A stretch of 64,000 nucleotides of DNA from CAWEQO01 sp963811225 (GTDB lineage Bacteria > Chloroflexota > Anaerolineae > Anaerolineales > Anaerolineaceae): assembly GCA_963811225.1 (NCBI GenBank), contig CAWEQO010000002.1:434001-498000 (forward strand). The letters are read 5' to 3'. The position numbers and the translations under genes are program-made. Positions 43,974-52,264 of this stretch are shown piece after piece (within the stretch, counting starts at the first letter, position 1; each line of letters opens with the position of its first letter). The notes under the pieces were generated by a model that was not told the DNA's origin, made no database searches, and worked only from the letters and a program-made list of their open reading frames with translations.

Positions 43974-44381
43974 ATGGAAATGGTAATTGATTTTCCCGGC
44001 GGCGCCAAAGTTGACGCCCACTTCAACGGCTTCACCGTCCACACGGATCAGCCCGCCATGGGTGGCGGCGACAACTCGGCTCCGGCCCCCTTCTCGGTCT
44101 TTCTGGCCTCCATCGGCACCTGCGCCGGCATCTACGTCCTGGGCTTCTGCCAGCAGCGCGGCCTGCCCACCGAGGGCATCCAGATCGTCCAGCGCGTGCA
44201 CAGCAACCCCTTCACCCGCATGGTCGACAAGGTCGACCTGGAGATCCAGGTTCCACCCAGCTTCCCCGAACGCTACAAAGACGCCTTGATCAAGACCGCC
44301 AATCTGTGCGCCGTCAAGAAGCACCTCGAAAATCCCCCGAGCTTCAACACCTACACCAAGGTCATGGAGCTGGAAAAGTAA
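43974..44381 (+). CDS. OsmC family protein
   Basis: 135 residues: FLASIGTCAGIYVLGFCQQR with the first active-site Cys, and ALIKTANLCAVKKHLENPPS with the second, the OsmC/Ohr pair. Members detoxify peroxides or act in lipid or sulfur chemistry; the spacing and NPPSF end suggest the OsmC subgroup rather than Ohr, but it is not certain. AAGGAG precedes the ATG. A strong terminator follows. Confidence 0.85.
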   Translation: MEMVIDFPGGAKVDAHFNGFTVHTDQPAMGGGDNSAPAPFSVFLASIGTCAGIYVLGFCQQRGLPTEGIQIVQRVHSNPFTRMVDKVDLEIQVPPSFPERYKDALIKTANLCAVKKHLENPPSFNTYTKVMELEK

Positions 44382-44407
44382 GATCAACGGAACAGACACT
44401 GTCCGAA

Positions 44408-44446
44408 AAGAAACAAGGGACCCTAAAGGTCCCTTGTTTCTTTTTT
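44408..44446 (+). terminator. Intrinsic terminator of the osmC-like gene
   Basis: 15-bp perfect stem AAGAAACAAGGGACC / GGTCCCTTGTTTCTT with a 5-nt loop, followed by TTTT. Confidence 0.9.
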
Positions 44447-44552
44447 GAATAGGCCTGGTCCCCGATCCCCGATCCCCAATTGCCCACTCTCTGGTAGAAT
44501 TGAAAAGGGCTCTCCCTCCAAAGAAGATCGATCCCATATTCGAGAGGTTCAC

Positions 44553-45311
44553 ATGCGTACTCCCTTTGTTGCTGGAAACTGGAAAATGAACATGACCGTG
44601 GCGGAAGCGACGCCGCTGGTGGCGGATATGCTGCCCGGCTTGCAGGCCGTCCACTCGGTGGAACGGGTCATCTGCCCGCCCTACACCTCACTCATGCCGC
44701 TGTCTGCCCTGCTCAACGGCACCGAGATCGGCCTCGGCGCTCAGAACCTGTACTGGAAGGCCTCCGGTGCCTACACCGCTGAGATCTCCCCGGCCATGGT
44801 CAAGGAGCTGTGCCAGTACGTCATCATCGGCCACTCCGAGCGGCGGGCTTACTTCGGCGAGACCGACGAGACCGTCAACCTGAAGCTCAAGGCCGCCCTG
44901 GAAGTGGGCCTGATCCCGATAGTAGCCATCGGCGAAACCCTGGAAGAGAACGAGGCCGGGCGCACCGCCGAGGTGCTCATCCGCCAGGTGCGCGAGGGCC
45001 TGCAGGGACTGAACACGGTTCAGGCGGCGCAGATCGTGCTGGCTTACGAGCCCATTTGGGCCATCGGCACCGGCAAGGCCGCCTACCCCGACGACGCCAA
45101 TAAGGTGGTCAAAGACATGATCCGCCCGACCGTGATGGAACTGTTCGGCAGCGATGTGTCGCAGGGCATGCGCGTGCTGTACGGCGGCTCGGTCAAGCCC
45201 GACAACGCCGCCGACTTCTTCAAAATGCCCGACATCGACGGTGGGCTGGTGGGCGGAGCGAGCCTGAAGGCGTCCGACTTCGTCAAGATCACGGAGGCTG
45301 CGGCCCCGTGA
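44553..45311 (+). CDS. tpiA: Triosephosphate isomerase
   Basis: 252 residues. MRTPFVAGNWKMN (catalytic Lys), IIGHSERRAYF (catalytic His), LAYEPIWAIGTG (catalytic Glu loop) and VLYGGSVKPDN (phosphate gripper) are all present. It interconverts dihydroxyacetone phosphate and glyceraldehyde 3-phosphate in the cytosol. GAGAGG precedes ATG 44553. The next gene overlaps its stop (GTGA), so they form an operon. Confidence 0.97.
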   Translation: MRTPFVAGNWKMNMTVAEATPLVADMLPGLQAVHSVERVICPPYTSLMPLSALLNGTEIGLGAQNLYWKASGAYTAEISPAMVKELCQYVIIGHSERRAYFGETDETVNLKLKAALEVGLIPIVAIGETLEENEAGRTAEVLIRQVREGLQGLNTVQAAQIVLAYEPIWAIGTGKAAYPDDANKVVKDMIRPTVMELFGSDVSQGMRVLYGGSVKPDNAADFFKMPDIDGGLVGGASLKASDFVKITEAAAP

Positions 45312-46069
45312 CGCCCGTTCCCCTGGATGGGTTATGGTGGCTGCTGCTGAGCTTGCTGCCGTTCATCCTGGTGCAAAATCGACTGCACCGTGAGGTGCAG
45401 TCTGTTTTCTTGCTGATCACCCGGCGCCCGCCTGTGGCGCTGGGTTTATTTTCTCTGCTGTTCTTCCCCGGCGTGCTGCTGCATGAGACCAGCCACTACC
45501 TGGCCGCCCGCTTGGTGGGGGTGCGCACCGGGCGCTTCTCGGTGCTGCCGCAGTTGATGGCCAATGGACATTTGCGCCTGGGCTACGTCGAGACCGCCGC
45601 CGCCGATCCCTTGCGGGACGGCATCATCGGGACCGCCCCGCTGCTGGCCGGCGGTCTGGTGATCGGCTTCCTCGGCACCCGTATGTTGGGCCTGGGCGCG
45701 CTGGCCCAGCTGGCTACCGGCGGAGAGTGGGACGCCTTCTGGAGCGGCATTTCCGGGCTGCCGCAGCAGCAGGACTTCTGGCTGTGGTTTTACCTGGCCT
45801 TCGCCGTCAGCAGCACCATGCTGCCCTCCTCCTCCGACCGCCGGGCCTGGCTGCCGATCTCGATCGGCGTGGCCGTGATCGTGGCCGCGGCGCTGCTGTT
45901 CGGGGCTGGGCCGTGGATGCTGGCCAACCTGGCGCCCTATCTCAACCGGGCCCTGCACGCGGTCGGTATGGTCTTCGCCATCAGCTTGATCCTGCACGCC
46001 GTGCTGATCTTGCCGGTCATGCTGCTGCGGGTGGGGATTAGCCGGGTGACGGGCTTGAGAGTCCTATAG
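45308..46069 (+). CDS. M50 family membrane metalloprotease
   Basis: 253 residues, about six hydrophobic segments. The HExxH site is LLHETSHYLAARLVGV (His59, Glu60, His63) in a membrane helix, as in site-2 proteases. A late conserved Asp/Asn-Pro region is not clear, so activity is uncertain. GTG 45308 overlaps the tpiA stop. The stop TAG (46067-46069) lies within the hairpin that follows. Confidence 0.75.
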   Translation: MTPVPLDGLWWLLLSLLPFILVQNRLHREVQSVFLLITRRPPVALGLFSLLFFPGVLLHETSHYLAARLVGVRTGRFSVLPQLMANGHLRLGYVETAAADPLRDGIIGTAPLLAGGLVIGFLGTRMLGLGALAQLATGGEWDAFWSGISGLPQQQDFWLWFYLAFAVSSTMLPSSSDRRAWLPISIGVAVIVAAALLFGAGPWMLANLAPYLNRALHAVGMVFAISLILHAVLILPVMLLRVGISRVTGLRVL

Positions 46070-46088
46070 AGAGCAGCAACTGCTCTCT
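46068..46088. terminator. 9-bp hairpin of the AGAGAGCAG family
   Basis: AGAGAGCAG / CTGCTCTCT around CAA (46068-46076, 46080-46088), overlapping the M50 stop codon. Confidence 0.65.
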
Positions 46089-46118
46089 GTTCTCTACTCT
46101 CTCCCGTCAAAAAACCTC

Positions 46119-46147
46119 TTGACATTCCCATCCTTCTTTGATATGCT
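46119..46147 (+). promoter_or_regulatory. Strong sigma-70-type promoter of the RIO-kinase leader
   Basis: TTGACA 46119-46124, 17-bp spacer, TATGCT 46142-46147; start near 46154. Confidence 0.8.
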
Positions 46148-46169
46148 TTCACTATCTTTAGGAAAAGGA

Positions 46170-46229
46170 AGGAGGCGTAAATTTATGATAGCAATCTTGT
46201 CTACCCAACGCTCTCGAAGCGCGCCTCCT
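46170..46229 (+). promoter_or_regulatory. Leader ribosome-binding site and its anti-Shine-Dalgarno arm
   Basis: AGGAGGCG (46170-46177) is the Shine-Dalgarno region of the leader ORF. CGCCTCCT (46222-46229), inside the ORF, is its exact complement, so the RNA can fold to hide the start site. Confidence 0.6.
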
Positions 46230-46244
46230 GCCTTGCGTGTCTAA
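46185..46244 (+). CDS. Leader peptide ORF (19 codons) before the RIO kinase
   Basis: ATG 46185 to TAA 46244 encodes MIAILSTQRSRSAPPALRV, with AGGAGG nine bases upstream. It is too short for gene finders. The ORF is followed by a terminator, a layout known from transcription-attenuation leaders; no run of one amino acid's codons is present, though Arg/Ser/Pro/Ala recur. It may instead simply be part of a regulatory RNA. Confidence 0.5.
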   Translation: MIAILSTQRSRSAPPALRV

Positions 46245-46267
46245 CGCATAGCGGTTCGGTCATTCAG

Positions 46268-46298
46268 GCCACAGGCGCACTTCGCCCTGTGGCTTTTT
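46268..46298 (+). terminator. Intrinsic terminator in the RIO-kinase leader
   Basis: GCCACAGG (46268-46275) pairs with CCTGTGGC (46286-46293), followed by T5 (46294-46298). Confidence 0.75.
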
Positions 46299-46341
46299 AA
46301 TTCTGAAAAAGCCACGGGAACCCTTGTGTTCTTGTGGCTTT
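46289..46341 (+). promoter_or_regulatory. Antiterminator candidate and second hairpin
   Basis: GTGGCTTTTT (46289-46298) pairs perfectly with AAAAAGCCAC (46306-46315), which would break the terminator. The same AAAGCCAC can instead pair with GTGGCTTT (46334-46341) in a 14-bp hairpin with two G-U pairs. The alternatives are mutually exclusive. Confidence 0.55.
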
Positions 46342-46398
46342 GCCCTTTAACTGTAATCCGTATCTGCAGTAAACGACTTAAGGATAAGAAGCACGATC

Positions 46399-47421
46399 AT
46401 GAAGCACCACTTAGATTTTGACGAAAACGCCATCCTGGAAGAACTGGATGACATGCCGCATGTCAAGAACATGCAGCGCAATAGCAAGAAACAAAAATCG
46501 GCCCTGCCGGTTAAACCCGTCGAGCCCGAGCCGACCTCGCTCGAGAACCTGCCCAACTCCTTCGATTTCTCTTACCACGCCAAGCTCCACGAGCAGGTCT
46601 GGATCGTCGATTCGCTCGGCGGTTTCTACGAGGAGCACTGGTTCGACGACGTGCTGCGCCTGATCAAGGGCGGTAAGGAGGCCTCGGTCTATCAGTGCCT
46701 CGGCAACGCCACAACCGGCGCAGGCTTCATCGCGGCCAAGGTCTACCGGCCGCGCATGTTCCGCAACCTCCGCAAAGACCACGTCTACCGTGAAGGCCGC
46801 CAGGACCTCGATTCCAGCGGCAACCTCATCACCAACGACGGCATGCTGCACGCCATTGGAAAGCGCACCAACTGGGGCAAGGAACTGCTGCATTCCTCCT
46901 GGATCGAGTACGAATACCAGGCGCTGGAGATGCTCTACGAGGCCGGGGCGGACGTGCCCAGGCCGTACGCGCGCGGCAACAACGCCATCCTGATGGAGTA
47001 CATCGGCGACGCCGACACCCCAGCCCCGACGCTCAACAGCATCGAGCTGGAGCGGGATGAAGCCGAAGCGTTGTTCCAGCGTGTGCTGAGCAACGTGGAG
47101 ATCATGCTGAACCACAACCGCGTCCACGCCGACCTGTCGGCCTATAACATCCTCTACTGGGGCGGCGAGATCACCCTGATCGACTTCCCCCAGGCCATCG
47201 ACCCGCTGATCAATCACAACGCCTACCGCATCTTCGAGCGCGACGTCACCCGCATCTGCGAGTATTTTCGTCGCCAGGGGGTGGCCTCCAATCCGACGGA
47301 GATCGCCTCTCAAATGTGGACGGCCCACCAATACAGCATGTACCCCGAACTGGACCCGCGCTACCTGGACGATGAGAGCGAGGAAGACCGCCGGCGCTGG
47401 GAACAGGCGAAGAACAAGTAA
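46399..47421 (+). CDS. RIO-type serine/threonine protein kinase
   Basis: 340 residues. RIO fold motifs: nucleotide loop GKEASVY (92-98), HADLSAYN catalytic loop (about 243-250) with Asp and Asn, and metal-binding LIDFPQAID (about 257-265). An acidic N-terminal extension precedes. RIO kinases in archaea and eukaryotes act in ribosome maturation; bacterial roles are unknown. ATG 46399 lies about 100 bp after the leader terminator and has AAGGA upstream. A 15-bp terminator follows. The long structured leader suggests its transcription is conditional. Confidence 0.88.
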   Translation: MKHHLDFDENAILEELDDMPHVKNMQRNSKKQKSALPVKPVEPEPTSLENLPNSFDFSYHAKLHEQVWIVDSLGGFYEEHWFDDVLRLIKGGKEASVYQCLGNATTGAGFIAAKVYRPRMFRNLRKDHVYREGRQDLDSSGNLITNDGMLHAIGKRTNWGKELLHSSWIEYEYQALEMLYEAGADVPRPYARGNNAILMEYIGDADTPAPTLNSIELERDEAEALFQRVLSNVEIMLNHNRVHADLSAYNILYWGGEITLIDFPQAIDPLINHNAYRIFERDVTRICEYFRRQGVASNPTEIASQMWTAHQYSMYPELDPRYLDDESEEDRRRWEQAKNK

Positions 47422-47426
47422 AAAAG

Positions 47427-47463
47427 AATGCGGCGCGCTTCTTCTTATGAAGCGCGCCGCATT
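47427..47463. terminator. 15-bp perfect hairpin between convergent genes
   Basis: Arms 47427-47441 and 47449-47463 around TTCTTAT, between the RIO kinase and the leftward aldehyde dehydrogenase. Confidence 0.85.
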
Positions 47464-47504
47464 TATTTCGCAGCGCAAAGCAACATGCCTTGCTTTCCGG
47501 CCGG

Positions 47505-49085
47505 TTAAGCCTTCCCCATCTCGTTATCCACGATCCGCCAGATGCCCAGCGGATTGCCCTCCCGCAGCGCCTCGGGCAGCAGCTCCTCGGGGAAGCCCTG
47601 GAACGCCACCGGGCGCAGGAAGCGGTCGACAGCCTTCATGCCCACCGAGGTCGTGCGCGAAGCGGTCGTCGCCGGATAGGGGCCGCCGTGCTGCATGGCA
47701 TACACCACCTCGACGCCGGTCGGGAAGCCGTTCCAGATTAACCGTCCGGCCTTCTGCTGCAGAACCTGCGCCAGCCGCCCGGCCGCATCCAGCTCGTCCG
47801 GCTCGGCCTGGATCGTGGCGGTCAGCGTGCCCTCCAGCAAGCGGGCCGTCGCGAGCATATCGTCCAGGTCGCTGCACAGCACGAACAGCGCCACCGGGCC
47901 GAAGTGCTCGGCCTGCAGCTCCGGGTCTGCCCGGAAGTCCTTTGAGCGGGTGAACAGCGCCGTGTTGGGATAGCTGTAGCAGGCCGCCGGAGCAGGACGA
48001 CCCCCCGCCAGCGTGTCCACCCCGGCCTTCTGGCGGGTGCGCTCGACCGTGCGGGTCAGCCCCTGTTCGATCTTCTCATACAGCAGCACGCCCAATTCCT
48101 TCTGCTCCATGAGCGCCCCCATCTGCTCGACGAACTCGCGCGAACGCTCGTCGTCCATCACGAACATCACGCCCGGCTTGGTGCAGAACTGCCCCACCCC
48201 CAGCGTGACCGAGCCGACCAGCTGCTCGACCAGGTCGGCGCGGTTCTCGATGGCCCCCGGCAGGATGAAGATTGGATTGATGCTGCCCATCTCGGCGTAG
48301 ACCGGGATCGGCCTGGGACGTGACGCAGCCGCATTGTAGATCGCCCGCCCGCCGCCCAGCGAGCCGGTGAAGCCAATCGCCTCGACCTGCGGGTGCATCA
48401 CCAGCGCCTGCCCGACCTCTGTCCGGTCGCCCTGCAGTAGGGAGAAAAAGCCCTTGGGAATGCCGGCCGCCTCGACCGCCCGGTCCACCGCCCGCCCGTA
48501 CAGCTCGGACGTTGCCGGGTGGCCGGGGTGGGCCTTGACCACCACCGGGCAGCCGGCGGCGAAGGCCGAGGCGGTGTCGCCGCCCACCACACCGAAGGCC
48601 ATCGGGAAGTTCCCGGCGGGGAAGACGCCCACCGGCCCGAGCGGGACCAGCATCCGGCGGATCGACGGGCGCGGGGCAGGCTTGCGCTCCGGCAGCGCCG
48701 AGTCGATCACCGCCTCCACGTAGGAACCCTCGCGCAGCAGCTCTGCAAAGGCTCGGATCTGCCCGGTGGTGCGCGCCAGCTCGCCGCTCAGGCGCGGGCG
48801 GCCCAGGGCGGTTTCCATGTCGGCGGTCTGAATGAGCTGCTCAGCGACCGTCTCGATCTCGTCCGCCACCTGTTCCAAGAAGTCCGCCCGCTGCTGCGCG
48901 CCGAACGTGCGAGCTTCCTCGAAGGCTTGCGCTGCGGCCCTCACGGCGCGGTCGACCTCCTGCACGGTGGCGTTGTGGAACTGAACGGCTCCTGGCTCTT
49001 TGGTGCGCGGGTCGATGCTGGTGAACACCTGCTGCCCGGCCCGGCTGTCTTCCCCGGCGATCCGATTACTGCCGTTAATTTTCAT
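47505..49085 (-). CDS. 2-oxoglutarate semialdehyde dehydrogenase (aldehyde dehydrogenase)
   Basis: 526 residues, the length of the KGSADH branch. VFPAGNFPMAFGVVGGDTAS and CPVVVKAHPGHPATSELYGR form the cofactor site, GFTGSLGGGRAIYNAA follows, and the active Cys is in GVGQFCTKPGVMFV. It oxidises 2-oxoglutarate (2,5-dioxopentanoate) semialdehyde with NAD(P)+, the last step of the Weimberg route, which fits the neighbouring xylonate dehydratase. Together they supply 2-oxoglutarate. ATG 49085 has no strong ribosome-binding site. A 100-bp gap to the dehydratase contains a repeat. Confidence 0.85.
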   Translation of the reverse strand: MKINGSNRIAGEDSRAGQQVFTSIDPRTKEPGAVQFHNATVQEVDRAVRAAAQAFEEARTFGAQQRADFLEQVADEIETVAEQLIQTADMETALGRPRLSGELARTTGQIRAFAELLREGSYVEAVIDSALPERKPAPRPSIRRMLVPLGPVGVFPAGNFPMAFGVVGGDTASAFAAGCPVVVKAHPGHPATSELYGRAVDRAVEAAGIPKGFFSLLQGDRTEVGQALVMHPQVEAIGFTGSLGGGRAIYNAAASRPRPIPVYAEMGSINPIFILPGAIENRADLVEQLVGSVTLGVGQFCTKPGVMFVMDDERSREFVEQMGALMEQKELGVLLYEKIEQGLTRTVERTRQKAGVDTLAGGRPAPAACYSYPNTALFTRSKDFRADPELQAEHFGPVALFVLCSDLDDMLATARLLEGTLTATIQAEPDELDAAGRLAQVLQQKAGRLIWNGFPTGVEVVYAMQHGGPYPATTASRTTSVGMKAVDRFLRPVAFQGFPEELLPEALREGNPLGIWRIVDNEMGKA

Positions 49086-49140
49086 GGTACATTAATTCCC
49101 TTCCTGTACGGTTTTGTATCCTGCAACCCCTGGTGAGCGA

Positions 49141-49192
49141 CCCCCAGGCTGCCCTTACAGGCGCGCTTCGCGAGGATGTCTCTGGCTATGGG
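49141..49192. repeat. GCTTCGCGAGGATG-family repeat, single copy
   Basis: CCCCCAGGCTGCCCTTACAG then GCTTCGCGAGGATG and CTCTGGCTATGGG; it overlaps the last codons of the xylonate dehydratase gene and lies upstream of the aldehyde dehydrogenase. Confidence 0.65.
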
Positions 49193-51177
49193 CTGTTATG
49201 CTCTTGCTTCCTTATCGCCTCCACCCCCGCCCGCAGCACCCGCAAAATTGTATCCACGTCATATACCGCCCCGGCCCACGTCCCGCCGCTGACCTCTTGC
49301 AGCGCGGCCCACAGGCGCGTGTCGTCCGGCAGCTTAGGGTTGGCGTGCAGATCTGGGTGCGGCGGGCGACTCGCCAGGAGCTCTTCCGCGCCCATGCCCG
49401 CCTCCGTCGAGGGGATGAAGTTGATGCTGCCGGTCAGGTTCTCACGGTCGACCACGATCTCGATCAGGTCGCCATCCCGCAGCTTAGCCAGCGGCCCGCC
49501 CGCCAGGGCTTCCGGCGCGACGTGGCCGACGCATGCCCCGGTCGAGACGCCCGAGAAGCGCGCATCCGTGATCAAGGGCACACGCTTGCCCCACGGCAAA
49601 TGCTTGAGCGCGGCGGTCAGCTCGTAGGTCTCCTCCATGCCGGTGCCCATCGGCCCTGCGCCGATCAGCACCAGCACCTCGCCCACCTGCACCGGGCGCT
49701 CGCCCTGACCCTTGATGGCCTTGATGGCGTCGCGCTCCGAGGTAAACACCCGCGCCGGGCCGTGGTGGCGGTAGACCCCATCCTCTCCGACCACAGCGGG
49801 GTCGATGGCGGTGGCCTTGACCACCGAGCCCTGGGGGGCTAAATTGCCGAGCGGGAAGACGACCGTGCTGGTCAGTCCGGCTGCCCTGGCCGCGTCCGGG
49901 CTCAAGATGACCTCGTCGGGATCGATGCCCTCGTTCTCACGCAAGTGCAGGCGGGCCGCCTGCCGCCGCTCGCTAGCCTCCCACCAGTCCAGCACGTCCC
50001 CGAGAGTCTCGCCGGTCACCGTCAGCGCATCCAGGTGTAATAAGCCCAAGTCGCGCAAGTGCAGCATCACCTCGGGCACGCCCCCGGCCATGTAGACCTG
50101 CACGGTCGGGTGGCCCACCGGGCCGTTCGGCAGCACGTCCACCAGCCGCGGCGTCGCGCGGTTGACCCGGATCCAATCCGCCACGGACGGCCGCGGCAGA
50201 CCGGCAGCGTGGGCGATGGCGGGGATGTGCATGAGCAGGTTGGTCGAGCCGCCAAAGGCAGCGTGCAGCGTCATGGCGTTCTCGATCGAGTCCGGGGTCA
50301 GGATCTCTGACAGGGATCGCCCCATCTCCGCCAGGCGCAGCAGCGCCAGCGCCGAAGCCCGCGCCGTCTCGATCCAGACCGGCTCGCCCGAGGGCATCAG
50401 GGCGCTGTGCGGCAGCGCCATACCCAGGGCCTCAGAAACGACCTGCGAGGTTGCCGCTGTGCCCAGGAACTGGCAGCCCCCACCCGGCGATCCGCAGGCA
50501 TTGCACAGGGCGATCGCCGCCTCTTCCAGCGTGACCATGCCGTGGGCGAAGCGCGCCCCGATACTCTGCACCTTGCCGGCGTCTTCCATACCGACCGCGG
50601 GGAGCGTCACCCCGCCGGGTACCAGCACGCCCGGCAGATGCGACCCGGCCAGCGCCATCATCATGGCGGGCAGGCCCTTATCGCAGGTGGCGATCCCCAA
50701 GATGCCCTGGCGATTCGGCAGCGAGCGCGCCAGCCGCCGCAGCACGATGGCGGCGTCGTTGCGGTAGGGCAGGCTGTCCATCATGCCGGTGGTGCCCTGG
50801 GTGCGCCCGTCGCACGGGTCGCTGACATAGCCTGCGAACGGCAGCGCGCCCTGTTCCCGGAACGTCTCGGCTGCGGCCCGCACCAGCAGCCCCAGTTCCC
50901 AGTGCCCGGTGTGATAGCCCAGCGCCAGCGGTGTGCCGTCTTCGGCCCGCAGCCCGCCCATGGTTGAGAGGATCAGGAAGGGCGGCTTGCCCACTTCAGA
51001 CGGGTCCCAACCCATGCCGGCATTCTGGGTCAGGCCGAACAGGTTGCCACTGGGCTCGTCCAGCAGCTGCTCGGCGGTCAAGTCGAGCTGGCCTCCCGGC
51101 CCACCGGCTGAGGTGCGGCTGCGCAGGATGGGATCGGGGTTGTCGAGAGAGTTGAGGAAAGAGGTAGGATTGGTCAT
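49186..51177 (-). CDS. D-xylonate dehydratase (YjhG/YagF family)
   Basis: 663 residues, the long IlvD/Edd-type form. Iron-sulfur cysteines lie in SDPCDGRTQGTTGM, IATCDKGLPAMMMAL and GSPGGGCQFLGTAATSQ; the N-terminal TSAGGPGGQLDLTAEQLLDE and FGLTQNAGMGWDP are YjhG/YagF-type. It removes water from D-xylonate (or a related sugar acid) to give 2-keto-3-deoxy-xylonate. The gene is divergent from the FAH-family dehydratase, and their -10 elements overlap near 51216-51223. No good ribosome-binding site is seen at 51177. Confidence 0.88.
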   Translation of the reverse strand: MTNPTSFLNSLDNPDPILRSRTSAGGPGGQLDLTAEQLLDEPSGNLFGLTQNAGMGWDPSEVGKPPFLILSTMGGLRAEDGTPLALGYHTGHWELGLLVRAAAETFREQGALPFAGYVSDPCDGRTQGTTGMMDSLPYRNDAAIVLRRLARSLPNRQGILGIATCDKGLPAMMMALAGSHLPGVLVPGGVTLPAVGMEDAGKVQSIGARFAHGMVTLEEAAIALCNACGSPGGGCQFLGTAATSQVVSEALGMALPHSALMPSGEPVWIETARASALALLRLAEMGRSLSEILTPDSIENAMTLHAAFGGSTNLLMHIPAIAHAAGLPRPSVADWIRVNRATPRLVDVLPNGPVGHPTVQVYMAGGVPEVMLHLRDLGLLHLDALTVTGETLGDVLDWWEASERRQAARLHLRENEGIDPDEVILSPDAARAAGLTSTVVFPLGNLAPQGSVVKATAIDPAVVGEDGVYRHHGPARVFTSERDAIKAIKGQGERPVQVGEVLVLIGAGPMGTGMEETYELTAALKHLPWGKRVPLITDARFSGVSTGACVGHVAPEALAGGPLAKLRDGDLIEIVVDRENLTGSINFIPSTEAGMGAEELLASRPPHPDLHANPKLPDDTRLWAALQEVSGGTWAGAVYDVDTILRVLRAGVEAIRKQEHNSP

Positions 51178-51215
51178 CAGAATGCGCTTTCTGAAACTAG
51201 GATCGGTCGAATACT

Positions 51216-51223
51216 ACTATAAT
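51216..51223. promoter_or_regulatory. Overlapping divergent -10 elements of the sugar-acid genes
   Basis: TATAAT on the plus strand (51218-51223) and TATAGT on the minus strand (51221-51216) overlap between the dehydratase genes, so one regulator could control both. Confidence 0.5.
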
Positions 51224-51254
51224 ACCTTAACCAGCATTGATATGGAGATGACCC

Positions 51255-52148
51255 ATGACCACCCTCGTTCGCTTTTATCACCCCAATCACGGGATTCGAG
51301 TTGGCTTACTCCGTGAGACCACCGTCTATGACGTGACCGCGCAAACCGGCAGCGTCTCCGCCTGGCTGCAGTCCAGCGTGGGCCGCGTCGAGACCGCCAT
51401 CCACGAACTGGAGCAGGGCATCCTCTCGCCCGAAGCCGAATTTTCACTCACCGACCTGGAGAATCCACCCGCCCAGGACCGGCCGCACCTGCTGGCTCCG
51501 ATCGACGTGCAGGAGGTGTGGGCGGCGGGCGTGACCTACGAGCGCAGCCGCGCTGCGCGGCAAGAAGAAGCGGTCGACGGCGGCGACATCTACGCCAGGG
51601 TGTATGCCGCAGAGCGTCCCGAGCTGTTCTTCAAAGCCCAGGCCCGCAGCGTGGTCGGGCCGCAGGGCAAGGTCGGCATCCGCAGCGACGCACAGTGGTC
51701 GGTGCCCGAGCCGGAACTGGCGGTGGTGTTGAACCCGGCGCTGGAGGTGGTGGGCTTTGCAGTGGGCAACGACATGAGCAGCCGCGACATCGAGGGCGCC
51801 AACCCGCTGTACCTGCCGCAAGCCAAGGTCTACACCGCTTCGTGCGCCCTCGGCCCGGGCATTCTGCTGCAGCCGCAAGCCACCTGGCCCCTCACCAGCA
51901 TCTCCCTGAAAATCGAGCGTGGCGGCGAGACCGTCTTCAACGGCGAAGTCCACACCGAGCGCATCAAGCGCAGCCTGTCCGAGCTGATCGACTGCCTGGG
52001 CCGCTGCAACACCTATCCGGACGGCGCGGCGCTGCTGACCGGCACCGGCATCGTCCCGCCAAACGACTTCACCTTGTATGAAGGCGATGTGGTAACGATC
52101 ATCATCGACGGCATCGGCAGGCTGACCAATACGGTCCAGGTGGTATAA
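51255..52148 (+). CDS. Fumarylacetoacetate hydrolase family protein, probable 2-keto-3-deoxy-pentonate dehydratase
   Basis: 297 residues. VWAAGVTYERSRAARQEEAV, RPELFFKAQARSVVGPQGKV, then the metal site in PEPELAVVLN and VGNDMSSRDIEGANPLYLPQ, with GTGIVPPNDFTLYEGDVVTI at the end. This is the KDX/KDA dehydratase branch, which makes 2-oxoglutarate semialdehyde. ATG 51255 has GGAG upstream. With the divergent xylonate dehydratase and the aldehyde dehydrogenase it completes a Weimberg-type route. Confidence 0.85.
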   Translation: MTTLVRFYHPNHGIRVGLLRETTVYDVTAQTGSVSAWLQSSVGRVETAIHELEQGILSPEAEFSLTDLENPPAQDRPHLLAPIDVQEVWAAGVTYERSRAARQEEAVDGGDIYARVYAAERPELFFKAQARSVVGPQGKVGIRSDAQWSVPEPELAVVLNPALEVVGFAVGNDMSSRDIEGANPLYLPQAKVYTASCALGPGILLQPQATWPLTSISLKIERGGETVFNGEVHTERIKRSLSELIDCLGRCNTYPDGAALLTGTGIVPPNDFTLYEGDVVTIIIDGIGRLTNTVQVV

Positions 52149-52153
52149 GCGCG

Positions 52154-52200
52154 TAAAGCAGAAAGCGCAGCGCCAAAGGGGCGCTGCGCTTTCTGCTTTA
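52154..52200. terminator. 21-bp perfect hairpin
   Basis: Arms 52154-52174 and 52180-52200, loop AAAGG, just after the FAH-family gene and before the lactone oxidase. Confidence 0.8.
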
Positions 52201-52264
52201 AATTGCCCAATTGCCTCTTAATCATTTACAATAAAGCCAGCGCATCGGAAATCGGGGAGCAAGC

